15,866 nt of DNA, from assembly GCA_900752065.1 (NCBI GenBank), contig CAADTT010000140.1, positions 1 through 15,866 on the forward strand, written 5' to 3'. Position numbers and translations under genes: made by a program. Shown in pieces: positions 1 to 6,966 of the stretch. How positions within the stretch are numbered: position 1 is the first letter of the stretch; each line of letters opens with the position of its first letter. Source of the DNA: Lachnospiraceae bacterium (GTDB lineage: Bacteria > Bacillota > Clostridia > Lachnospirales > Lachnospiraceae). Below the pieces are notes generated by a model. The model was not told where the DNA came from. It saw only the letters and a program-made list of their open reading frames with translations, and ran no database searches.

Positions 1-155
1 CCCCTCAATCTTGAGGGGCTTGTACGCTTTGCGCGCCAGATGCGGCCGCGCCAGCGGCATCTTCCATACGCATCTGTGCGCATCCTCGCGGAGCGTTTTA
101 CGACTGGACTGCCGCATAGTCAAATCCCCCACAATTTACTGCGGGGGATTTGACT
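1..155. mobile_element. Possible end of an IS200/IS605-type (TnpB-associated) element
   Basis: This GC-rich stretch follows the helD coding region and ends in a perfect 13-bp inverted repeat (118-130 and 143-155, 12-nt loop). A second, smaller palindrome lies at 1-18 (CCCCTCAA/TTGAGGGG). One frame on each strand stays open to the window edge, but neither translation matches a transposase I recognise. A C-rich/G-rich hairpin of this kind resembles the right-end hairpins of IS200/IS605 elements that carry tnpB and a guide RNA; this is analogy from memory, not a match. If correct, the element body lies left of the window, on the plus strand. It could instead be a stand-alone repeat or an intergenic hairpin. 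Confidence 0.35.
118..155. repeat. Perfect 13-bp inverted repeat
   Basis: Left arm AGTCAAATCCCCC at 118-130 and right arm GGGGGATTTGACT at 143-155 are exact reverse complements. The helD stop codon (136-138) lies in the loop, so the last helD residues (about SVESNPPQ) are read from the right arm. Neither strand has a T-run after the stem, so it is not a standard intrinsic terminator. Confidence 0.85.
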
Positions 156-2202
156 CTACAGATTTCACCTCAAACATACAAAGTTCATGGAGCGCACGTG
201 TCGCACAAATATATTTTGCCTGCTGATGCAGAGCTGATGTGTCGCTGCTTCTATAAATTGTAAATACCTGATCAAATTCCAGCCCCTTCGCATGGTAGAA
301 GGTGGTGACAGTCAGCCCCTTGCAGAATCTCGTACTGTTTCTGTCAAGGCAGGCAAAACGTTTTTCCGTGTCAAAACCCGCCTCCTCCAGCCTCCCTTTC
401 AAATATCCAGCCGCAAAATCCGCTCTGTTTTCCGTCATCACCAGCACAGCCGCCGTCTCATAATCTGACAGGCACAGCCGTTGAAGGACAGCCTCAAAAG
501 CCTCCTCCTCAGAAGGGAACTGCCGTTCCTCTACCGGTTTTCCATGCCGCTCAAATAGCTCCACATCCGTATCGCCTGCCATCTTTTTTGCATACTCCGC
601 AATCTCAATCGTATTCCGATAGCTCTTCTTCATGCTCAGGCTGCGGATATCTTTTCCCAAAATCCCCGGCAGAAAGCTCATCACATCCCGCCTTTCCTCC
701 TCCATAGTCTGTGCCCTGTCTCCCAGGATCGTCATACGGCAGGAAAACATTTTTGACAGAATAGAATACTGTAAGTAGGAATAATCCTGCATCTCATCAA
801 TCACCAGATGCTTGATCTTCCGGTTCTCCGTATGACTGTACAGCAGATATTTCAGGTACAGCAGCGGGTACACATCTTCATAATAAAGCTTCCGCTCCTC
901 TCTCGGAACATGCGGCAGCGGTTCATAACCCTGCTCCTCTAAAAAGCGGCTGTAAAGTATATACAGATCACGGGTGGCATACATCTTCATGAATTTTTCC
1001 CGGATGCACGCCTTCGCCTCTTCGTCAAAGTCACGCCCCGTCAAAGTCTCAAACTCGTCCGTCAGATATTCCATCACCGCCTCCATACGGGACAGCAGCG
1101 GAATATCCGGAAAGCGGTAATAAAACAGATCTGCGATATCCTTCTCTGCTTTTTCCATTTTTTTGAAACGGAAGTCCTTAAAATCCATCAGCTCATATTC
1201 CAGCTCCAGCGCATAGGCATTTAGTTTGATACAAAATTCTTCGGACTGCTTTTCCAGAAAACGCGGCTGTTCTCCCGGATATCTCAGATTCCGCTCAATC
1301 TGATCGCAGCGCTCCTCACAGTCATTTACTGTATCCCGAAGTTCCCGGTACGCAAACATATCAAAGCTCATTTCATGAATGTTTTCTTCCCCCAGTTCCG
1401 GCAGGATATGGGAAATATAGTCAGAAAACACACTGTTTGGGGAAAGGATCAGCACATTCGAGGATTTCAGATTTTTCCTGTCATGGTACAAAAGATAAGC
1501 GATCCTGTGCAGGGCTACCGACGTTTTTCCGCTTCCCGCTGCCCCCTGGATCACGAGAATCTTATCCTTCGTATTCCGGATGATGGCATTCTGCTCCTTC
1601 TGGATCGTTCGGATGATATTTTTCAGCTTCACATCGCTGTTGCTTCCAAGCTCTTTTCCCAGCACCTCATCATCGATCTTCACATCGCTCTCGAAGGCGT
1701 ACACCAACTTTCCGCCCCGGATCTTATACTGCCATTTCGAGAGAATCTCTCCCTCCATCCGGCCTCCCGGCGCATCATAATAGGCCGTTCCTTTATCATA
1801 GTCATAAAACAGCCCTGACACCGGCGCACGCCAGTCGTAGATCAGTGGAATCTTCCCCGCCTCTCTGGAAAAATTTGCAATCCCGATATAAAAGGCTTCC
1901 GGCTCTTCTTCTCCCTCGTACACAAAATCAACTCTTCCAAAATACGGAGAGTCCATCATCTTCTGGAACCTCTGTTTCAAGAAAAGCTGTTCCCGGTTCG
2001 CATTGACCTGCCCCAAAAGCGCCTGCTGATTGTCAAAGTTTTCATATCCGTACTGGTCCATCTCCGTATAGTTTTCCCAGTAGTACGCATGCATTTCCCC
2101 GATTTCCTTTTCCCCTCTGACGAGGTTCTCATCAATCTCCGAAAGGCGCTTTTTCAGGCATCCGAGAATATATTCCAGGTAGTCTCTGCTGTCTTCTATC
2201 AT
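136..2202 (-). CDS. helD: HelD-type superfamily 1 helicase (RNA polymerase recycling factor)
   Basis: The 688-residue product is a UvrD/Rep-like superfamily 1 ATPase of the HelD group, which binds RNA polymerase and releases stalled or post-termination complexes using ATP. Visible in order: a charged N-terminal coiled region (about 1-95), the HelD signature IYDWRAPVSGLFYD (121-134), a Q-motif-like EQNAIIR (203-209), Walker A GAAGSGKTS (220-228), motif II IDEMQD (468-473), motif III GDRAQT (494-499), SYRNT (527-531), motif V TTFYHAKGLEFD (623-634) and motif VI YICATRALHEL (664-674). Residues 290-460 are the insertion typical of HelD. All ATPase motifs look intact. The start has a modest GGAAGGGA site about 10 nt upstream and its own promoter. 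The last residues run into an inverted repeat, so the native C-terminus may have been replaced. Confidence 0.93.
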   Translation of the reverse strand: MIEDSRDYLEYILGCLKKRLSEIDENLVRGEKEIGEMHAYYWENYTEMDQYGYENFDNQQALLGQVNANREQLFLKQRFQKMMDSPYFGRVDFVYEGEEEPEAFYIGIANFSREAGKIPLIYDWRAPVSGLFYDYDKGTAYYDAPGGRMEGEILSKWQYKIRGGKLVYAFESDVKIDDEVLGKELGSNSDVKLKNIIRTIQKEQNAIIRNTKDKILVIQGAAGSGKTSVALHRIAYLLYHDRKNLKSSNVLILSPNSVFSDYISHILPELGEENIHEMSFDMFAYRELRDTVNDCEERCDQIERNLRYPGEQPRFLEKQSEEFCIKLNAYALELEYELMDFKDFRFKKMEKAEKDIADLFYYRFPDIPLLSRMEAVMEYLTDEFETLTGRDFDEEAKACIREKFMKMYATRDLYILYSRFLEEQGYEPLPHVPREERKLYYEDVYPLLYLKYLLYSHTENRKIKHLVIDEMQDYSYLQYSILSKMFSCRMTILGDRAQTMEEERRDVMSFLPGILGKDIRSLSMKKSYRNTIEIAEYAKKMAGDTDVELFERHGKPVEERQFPSEEEAFEAVLQRLCLSDYETAAVLVMTENRADFAAGYLKGRLEEAGFDTEKRFACLDRNSTRFCKGLTVTTFYHAKGLEFDQVFTIYRSSDTSALHQQAKYICATRALHELCMFEVKSVESNPPQ

Positions 2203-2239
2203 AGTCCGTGATTCCCTTCCTCTTCCTCATAGTTTTTCC

Positions 2240-2268
2240 ATTATACGTACTTTTGAGAAATATGGCAA
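2240..2268 (-). promoter_or_regulatory. Sigma-A-type promoter of helD
   Basis: On the minus strand TTGCCA (2268-2263) and a perfect TATAAT (2245-2240) are separated by exactly 17 nt. The -10 box lies about 38 nt upstream of the helD start, giving a short leader. Confidence 0.75.
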
Positions 2269-2278
2269 GATACTATTC

Positions 2279-2298
2279 AAAAAAAGGAAAAAACCTTT
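2279..2298 (-). terminator. Weak intrinsic terminator after the 78-residue gene
   Basis: On the minus strand AAAGG-TTTTTT-CCTTT is followed by more T. The stem is only about 5 bp, so function is uncertain, but its place between the 2326-2562 gene and the helD promoter fits. Confidence 0.35.
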
Positions 2299-2325
2299 CT
2301 CATTCATTTATCTTATATCGTACCC

Positions 2326-2562
2326 TTAATATACATATTGAATTTCCCCACAACTACTCAGGTTTACTTTCTCCAGTAAAGTAATTTGCTTTGTCTTGGG
2401 TTTGCTGAAACAACTCTTTGGTTCATCAATATTAAATTTTTGTACTGTGATACGATCCAGTGTACCTATTATATTTAAATTATTCCCGATTGTCTCACTA
2501 TCAAACGATTCACAAATCAAAACATCATATTGTCCTGATAAACACTCTAAAACCTTTACCAT
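2326..2562 (-). CDS. Small hypothetical protein, 78 residues
   Basis: I do not recognise this protein. ATG at 2562 is chosen because GAAAGG lies 7 nt upstream; a TTG at 2577 would add five residues but has no comparable site. The product is soluble and hydrophilic, with no signal peptide or membrane segment, and contains the stretches VLECLSGQYDVLICESFDSE and NIIGTLDRITVQKFN. The first part reads like a short beta-alpha-beta sequence, but no fold can be assigned. It lies 165 nt downstream of two related small membrane-protein genes and may be co-transcribed with them from the promoter at 3259-3287. The region is more AT-rich than its neighbours. Confidence 0.6.
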   Translation of the reverse strand: MVKVLECLSGQYDVLICESFDSETIGNNLNIIGTLDRITVQKFNIDEPKSCFSKPKTKQITLLEKVNLSSCGEIQYVY

Positions 2563-2727
2563 ATCTGTACCTTTCAAAACTTTTTTATTCCGCTTTGTTC
2601 ATAACATTGACGCTTCTTTTTTATTTCCCGTATATCTTCCAGTTTGTTTTGCGCTTAATCTTCACTCATTATCCAATCTTTTCTTTAACCAAAAGCAAAA
2701 CGCAAGCCCTAAAAGCCCTCCCTCGCC

Positions 2728-2907
2728 CTATTCGTCCCAATAGCAAAAATTATCTTCTTTTCTATTTCTATACTTTTCCGGATGCTCTTTTCGGTCTTTG
2801 CTGCTTTTTCTGTAAAGATGTATCATTACGCCAATCCACACAACAGTAAAGATAGGCCCTATCAAAAAGCTTCCAAAAAACAGAACATTGATTAAAAATC
2901 CCGTCAT
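2728..2907 (-). CDS. Small membrane protein with HPEKY-DNFCYW tail, 59 residues
   Basis: This short gene has ATG at 2907, stop TAG at 2728, and an AGAGGCGGGG ribosome binding sequence just upstream. The first 32 residues are one strongly hydrophobic segment (FLINVLFFGSFLIGPIFTVV...). A basic, cytoplasmic-looking tail follows and ends EHPEKYRNRKEDNFCYWDE. The tail is nearly the same as the C-terminus of the upstream neighbour (13 of 16 positions of HPEKYxNRxxDNFCYW), while the membrane parts differ. The two genes are 50 nt apart and probably share a promoter. Function unknown; the pattern suggests a membrane anchor displaying a conserved cytoplasmic motif. Confidence 0.75.
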   Translation of the reverse strand: MTGFLINVLFFGSFLIGPIFTVVWIGVMIHLYRKSSKDRKEHPEKYRNRKEDNFCYWDE

Positions 2908-2957
2908 ATTCCCCGCCTCTCTTTCCTCTCTGAGTCATCTTTTTTTACGTACTGTCT

Positions 2958-3206
2958 CTATCCATTATCATCTGTGTCCACCCAATAGCAGAAGTTATCT
3001 TTTCTTCTGTTTTTATATTTCTCTGGATGCTTTTTCTCATCCCTGTACCCCAACCACATGATAGCAAACGGCAGCGCAATTTTTACCAATGGAGCTAATA
3101 TGATCAGTCGGATAAGACAGTACGTAAATCCTTTTACAACAAGGCACCATAAAAGATATATCCAGAATAGTGTATCTAAAATATTCTCTGCAACGTCTTT
3201 TAACAT
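2958..3206 (-). CDS. Small membrane protein with HPEKY-DNFCYW tail, 82 residues
   Basis: The open frame extends upstream to 3320, but ATG at 3206 has an AAGGGG site 8 nt upstream and lies downstream of the promoter at 3259-3287, so the longer version is unlikely. The product begins MLKDVAENILDTLFWIY and has two closely spaced hydrophobic segments (about residues 12-28 and 34-53). It ends in KKHPEKYKNRRKDNFCYWVD plus an acidic end. The tail is shared with the downstream 59-residue protein, so the two are probably old tandem paralogues. No enzyme motif is visible and the function is unknown. Confidence 0.8.
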   Translation of the reverse strand: MLKDVAENILDTLFWIYLLWCLVVKGFTYCLIRLIILAPLVKIALPFAIMWLGYRDEKKHPEKYKNRRKDNFCYWVDTDDNG

Positions 3207-3258
3207 AGTACCATCCCCTTTTCCCAGCCCACTTGTTTTCCTTTGAATCTTATTTATT

Positions 3259-3287
3259 ATTATATCTCTGTCTGTCTTAAAATGCAA
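3259..3287 (-). promoter_or_regulatory. Sigma-A-type promoter of the small membrane-protein genes
   Basis: TTGCAT (3287-3282) and a perfect TATAAT (3264-3259) lie on the minus strand with a 17-nt spacer, about 50 nt upstream of the ATG at 3206. The promoter lies just after the tRNA terminator, so this unit is transcribed independently. Confidence 0.8.
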
Positions 3288-3320
3288 CAGATACCTCACC
3301 AGCAGCATGAAATGCAACAC

Positions 3321-3354
3321 AAAAAAAGAAAACCCTTGATTTCACAAGGGTTTT
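3321..3354 (-). terminator. Intrinsic terminator of tRNA-Leu
   Basis: On the minus strand a perfect 10-bp stem AAAACCCTTG / CAAGGGTTTT (6-nt loop) is followed by CTTTTTTT. It starts five bases after the tRNA 3' end. Confidence 0.92.
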
Positions 3355-3358
3355 CGGA

Positions 3359-3441
3359 TGCCGCTGGCCGGACTCGAACCGGCACGGTTGTTCACCGCTT
3401 GATTTTGAGTCAAGTGCGTCTGCCAATTCCGCCACAGCGGC
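3359..3441 (-). tRNA. tRNA-Leu (anticodon CAA)
   Basis: The 83-nt minus-strand sequence folds as a class II tRNA. The acceptor stem is GCCGCTG/CAGCGGC with discriminator A. The anticodon stem CTTGA/TCAAG encloses loop CTCAAAA, giving anticodon CAA, which reads UUG. A long variable arm typical of leucine tRNAs and a T-arm CCGG-TTCGAGT-CCGG are present. The 3' CCA is not encoded. Own promoter upstream and terminator downstream. Confidence 0.97.
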
Positions 3442-3463
3442 TGGTTATTTTCAACCGACATTC

Positions 3464-3492
3464 ATTTTATCATAGTCCTTCTTATTATGCAA
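3464..3492 (-). promoter_or_regulatory. Promoter of tRNA-Leu
   Basis: TTGCAT (3492-3487) and TAAAAT (3469-3464) lie on the minus strand with a 17-nt spacer. The -10 box is about 22 nt upstream of the mature tRNA 5' end. Confidence 0.7.
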
Positions 3493-3591
3493 GCACTTTT
3501 TTCTCCCTCCAGACCATTTGCGTAACAGTTCAGCCATTTGCAATATTTGTTTTCCCGTCTTTTCCTTCTCATTTTACGATTAAACACAAAT

Positions 3592-3625
3592 AGGGGTCCG
3601 GACCATTTTACATGTCCGAACCCCT
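3592..3625 (-). terminator. Intrinsic terminator after lysA
   Basis: On the minus strand AGGGGTTCGGAC pairs with GTCCGGACCCCT through 12 positions (one wobble) across a 10-nt loop, followed by ATTTGTGTTT. It begins five bases after the lysA stop codon and closes the corA-to-lysA gene series. Confidence 0.8.
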
Positions 3626-3630
3626 GATCC

Positions 3631-4905
3631 TTATTTCTCCAGCACCTTCTGATAAAAGTCAAAGCAGTCAAATGTAGAAAAATAATCGGCCGCTGTCTCC
3701 GCACGGCGGATCAGTTGTGTGCTTCCGTCCTCTTTCAACAGGATTTCCGCTGATTTTAATTTTCCGTTATAATTGTATCCCATGGCAAAACCGTGAGCAC
3801 CCGCATCATGGATAAAGAGCAGATCGCCCTTCTCGATCTCCGGCAGCATCCGGTCAACAGCAAATTTATCGTTATTCTCACACAGGGAACCCGTCACATC
3901 ATACATATGGTCACAGGGGGCATCTTCTTTTCCCATGACTGTAATGTGATGATAAGCGCCGTACATCGCCGGGCGCATCAGGTTTACTGCGCAGGCATCC
4001 ACACCAATGTATTCCTTGTGAGTGTGTTTCTCATTGATAGCTTTCGTTACCAGAGCTCCAAAGGGGCCCATCATATACCTTCCAAGCTCCGTATAAATAG
4101 CCACATCGCCCATGCCCGCCGGAGCCAGAACCTCCTCGTATACCTTGCGCACGCCCTCTCCGATGGCATAAATATCATTTGGCTCCTGCTCCGGACGGTA
4201 AGGGATCCCGATTCCTCCGGACAGATTAATAAAGGTAATATGAGCGCCCGTTTCCTCTTTCAATTTCACAGCCACATCAAAAAGAATCTTTGCCAGCATC
4301 GGATAATACTCGTTTGTCACCGTATTGCTGGCGAGGAACGCATGGATGCCGAATTCTTCCACGCCTTTTTCTTTCAGGATACGGAACGCTTCGAAAAGCT
4401 GCTCCGTAGTCATTCCGTACTTGGCATCTCCAGGGTTGTCCATAATATCATTGCTGATCTTAAACATTCCTCCCGGATTGTAACGGCAGCTCAAACGCTT
4501 CGGCAGAGTGCCGATGGCTTCCTCCAACGCCTCGATATGGGTGATATCATCCAGATTGATGGTCGCTCCCAGCTTCTGGGCATACTGAAACTCCTCCAGC
4601 GGCGTGTCATTCGAGGAAAACATGATGTCATCCCCCACTGCGCCGATGGCACGGGACAGCATCAGCTCCGTCATGGAAGAACAGTCGCAGCCGCAGCCAT
4701 ACTCTCTCAGGATTTCTACCAGGAATGGATTCGGTGTCGCTTTTACCGCAAAATACTCTTTGTATCCTTTGTTCCATGAAAAGGCTTTCTTCAATGCTTT
4801 TACATTTTCGCGGATTCCTTTTTCGTCATACAGATAGAACGGGGTTGGATATTCCTGTGCGATCTTCTCAAGCTGCTCCTTTGTTACAAATGGCTGTTTT
4901 TTCAT
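3631..4905 (-). CDS. lysA: Diaminopimelate decarboxylase, PLP-dependent
   Basis: The 424-residue fold-type III PLP decarboxylase converts meso-diaminopimelate to L-lysine and CO2, the last step of lysine synthesis. The PLP lysine is K55 in YFAVKATPNP. The phosphate-binding glycine loop is NLSGGIGIPY (227-236). ELGRYMMGP (273-281), RPAMYGAYHH (311-320), the active-site cysteine region GSLCENND (339-346, C342) and IHDAGAHGFAMGYNYNG (365-381) complete the site. The usual HIGSQ region is replaced by GIHAFLASN (186-194), which I associate with a clostridial subgroup; that subgroup could include enzymes for related substrates such as carboxynorspermidine. ATG at 4905 has GGAGGAG about 9 nt upstream. 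The gene starts 21 nt after the LtaS-like gene ends, so the two are probably co-transcribed. Confidence 0.9.
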   Translation of the reverse strand: MKKQPFVTKEQLEKIAQEYPTPFYLYDEKGIRENVKALKKAFSWNKGYKEYFAVKATPNPFLVEILREYGCGCDCSSMTELMLSRAIGAVGDDIMFSSNDTPLEEFQYAQKLGATINLDDITHIEALEEAIGTLPKRLSCRYNPGGMFKISNDIMDNPGDAKYGMTTEQLFEAFRILKEKGVEEFGIHAFLASNTVTNEYYPMLAKILFDVAVKLKEETGAHITFINLSGGIGIPYRPEQEPNDIYAIGEGVRKVYEEVLAPAGMGDVAIYTELGRYMMGPFGALVTKAINEKHTHKEYIGVDACAVNLMRPAMYGAYHHITVMGKEDAPCDHMYDVTGSLCENNDKFAVDRMLPEIEKGDLLFIHDAGAHGFAMGYNYNGKLKSAEILLKEDGSTQLIRRAETAADYFSTFDCFDFYQKVLEK

Positions 4906-4926
4906 TTTTTCATTCTCCTCCTTTTA

Positions 4927-6897
4927 CTACTCAAAAAAACTTTCTATCCGGTTCTTTTTATCCACAATGTTGTTATACTGAAGAACAGCATAAGGATTCA
5001 GTCCCTTCTTTTCCTCCGTATCGGCATAATCGTGAAAAGCACCGTCTGCCGTCTGGAAGAAGTTTGCCGTCACCACCGGATAGGATGACCGCAGACTGCT
5101 CAGATATTCCTGATATCTTGTTTTCGGAAGCCCCGCCTTTTCCATCAGGAGGGAACTGAGATAGTTGGCGCTGACGGCTTCTACCTCTTCTTCCTCTATT
5201 TCGTAGTTCGCCCAGATCACAAAGGGAACAATATACCCTTTCGAGAACTCCTCCGGGGAATCCTCCCTGGAAGTTTCATCAATTCCCAGTTCCTGAAGAA
5301 TTGGATTGCAGATATAGTCGGACGGCTGGTGATCTCCAAACATGACAACGATTGTTTTCTCCCCCTGCCCCTCAAAATATTCCAGAAGCTCCTGAAAGGC
5401 TTCGTCCGTTTTCTTTATCAGCGTCAGATATTTTTCCGTGGCGTGAACCTGCGTCCCTTTATTTTCTTCCGGCATTCCCGTCAGCAGTACTTCCGGCGAA
5501 AGGTCCGCATATTCCTTGCTGTAACCGCCGTGATTCTGCATAGTCACCTCAAAAGCAAAGAGTCTTTCTCCGGCTTCTTTTTCCTCATACAGCTCGATCA
5601 GCTTTCGGAAAGCAGATGCATCGTCCACATAGCCCCGCAGAGTAGATGCACTGGTAAAATCCTCCCTGAAATATGTATGCTCAAATCCCAGATCCGGATA
5701 GACCTGCTCCCTGTTCCATCCGGAAGCATAATAGGGATGGAGCCCTGCCGTCCGGTAGCCCAGATTTTTCAGATGGGAGGCAAGGCTTGGCGTCTCGCTC
5801 TTTAAAAATTGCTGGTAGGGAACACTGCCCGCAGGCATGAACGCCATACTGTTCCCCGTCAGAAACTCAAACTCCGTGTTCGCCGTGTTTCCTCCCTTTA
5901 CGGAAACATATAAGTTTCCCCTTACCGTATCCTCTTTCAAAGCACGGAAATAGGGCATGGCATCCTCACTGATATCAAAATCTCCATACACAGACAAGTC
6001 AGAAAAGGCTTCGTTCATAATAACAAAAATATTTGGTTTATCAGACAGGTCTGCCGCTCCCGTTCCTTCTTTTTCTACAGAATCTCCGATTTCCTCCGCT
6101 GCCTTTACCGAATACCCCTCCGGTTTCTCCACATCCAGATAACGGAGATTTGAGAGAAACGCAGCCATCCAGCCGTTGTTCCGGTACAGTACATTCGGTG
6201 TAAAGAGAATATCATCCATCCCGAAGGCATTTTCCACAGCTTCCACCTGAATCCCGCACACATACCCTGCCATCAAAACCACAGAAATGCAGACCGCCGC
6301 CAAACGTACCTGTAATTTTTCCAGTTGGAGTCTCGTCTTCTCTCCAAGGATCATCAGATATGCAAAGCCCAGCAGCACAAACACGACCCGGAAGTTCAGG
6401 GTAAAGGAATAATTATCCGTAATGCTCGTCGCCGTCCCTATAGAGAAAATATCCCAGGGAACGATCGGTGATGACCGGAAACTGACCACAAAATAGTTCG
6501 CCAGTCCTGCGATCATGGGGATCACCGGCCCCGCTACACATCCAAAACGGCTGCCGCCGAAAAGGGATGTCCATATCCCGTACAATATAAAATAGAAGAA
6601 ATAATTCAGCAGTGTAATGGGTATGCTCAAATCCCAGGGCACATGTGTATAAAACTCCATGCAGCACAGCGCCCCGAAGGGAAGCAGGAAAAATACCGCA
6701 ACACTTGCCTTCTCTCCAATTTTCACATCCAGGGCAACCAATATCCCTGCAAAAACAGACAAAAACAGTGCCAGGGCCAGCTTACCTCCCTGTAAACCAT
6801 CGCCCCACACTGCACTGATACTTAATACGGACAGAGCGGCCGCCGTTACTGCCCCAGCGGCACATCTCGCCTTTGATTTACTGATAAATTTTTTCAT
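4927..6897 (-). CDS. LtaS-like membrane phosphoglycerol transferase / sulfatase-fold enzyme
   Basis: The 656-residue protein has an N-terminal membrane domain (about seven hydrophobic segments, residues 15-215) and an extracellular alkaline-phosphatase/sulfatase-fold domain (about 285-620). This is the architecture of lipoteichoic acid synthase and related enzymes that move glycerol phosphate from phosphatidylglycerol to envelope polymers. By alignment with LtaS the catalytic threonine is T338 in KGGNTANTEF. Metal ligands appear as E296 (IMNEAFSD) and D522-H523 (MFGDHQPS); H387 (GLHPYY), W394 and H456 (TMQNHGGY) also match the family. It may make lipoteichoic acid or decorate another glycan. 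The start is less certain because AGAGG sits only 1 nt before the ATG. A weak promoter lies upstream and lysA directly follows. Confidence 0.88.
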   Translation of the reverse strand: MKKFISKSKARCAAGAVTAAALSVLSISAVWGDGLQGGKLALALFLSVFAGILVALDVKIGEKASVAVFFLLPFGALCCMEFYTHVPWDLSIPITLLNYFFYFILYGIWTSLFGGSRFGCVAGPVIPMIAGLANYFVVSFRSSPIVPWDIFSIGTATSITDNYSFTLNFRVVFVLLGFAYLMILGEKTRLQLEKLQVRLAAVCISVVLMAGYVCGIQVEAVENAFGMDDILFTPNVLYRNNGWMAAFLSNLRYLDVEKPEGYSVKAAEEIGDSVEKEGTGAADLSDKPNIFVIMNEAFSDLSVYGDFDISEDAMPYFRALKEDTVRGNLYVSVKGGNTANTEFEFLTGNSMAFMPAGSVPYQQFLKSETPSLASHLKNLGYRTAGLHPYYASGWNREQVYPDLGFEHTYFREDFTSASTLRGYVDDASAFRKLIELYEEKEAGERLFAFEVTMQNHGGYSKEYADLSPEVLLTGMPEENKGTQVHATEKYLTLIKKTDEAFQELLEYFEGQGEKTIVVMFGDHQPSDYICNPILQELGIDETSREDSPEEFSKGYIVPFVIWANYEIEEEEVEAVSANYLSSLLMEKAGLPKTRYQEYLSSLRSSYPVVTANFFQTADGAFHDYADTEEKKGLNPYAVLQYNNIVDKKNRIESFFE

Positions 6898-6923
6898 TCC
6901 TCTTCTTTTTCCAATCTATGATT

Positions 6924-6953
6924 CTTATAAGTGTTCTATTTCTGTAACGTTAA
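6924..6953 (-). promoter_or_regulatory. Possible weak promoter of the LtaS-like gene
   Basis: TTAACG (6953-6948) and TATAAG (6929-6924) lie on the minus strand with an 18-nt spacer, in the 69-nt gap after the rhomboid-like gene. Read-through from corA is equally possible because the gap has no clear terminator. Confidence 0.3.
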
Positions 6954-6966
6954 AAGCCGTTCACGC

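Noticed and set aside
11..226. Plus-strand frame of 71 codons at the left edge
   Set aside because: It crosses the inverted repeat and runs into the helD 3' end on the other strand; it has no ribosome site or recognisable product.
3207..3320. Upstream extension of the 82-residue membrane protein
   Set aside because: The extension would cover the -35 and -10 boxes and has no ribosome site, while ATG 3206 has a good one.
3793..4779. Long plus-strand frame of 328 codons opposite lysA
   Set aside because: It is antisense to a clearly conserved PLP decarboxylase, has no protein family features and no ribosome binding site; it is a composition shadow.
5329..5805. Plus-strand frame of 158 codons opposite the LtaS-like gene
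   Set aside because: It lies wholly within a gene with intact catalytic motifs and carries no motif of its own.
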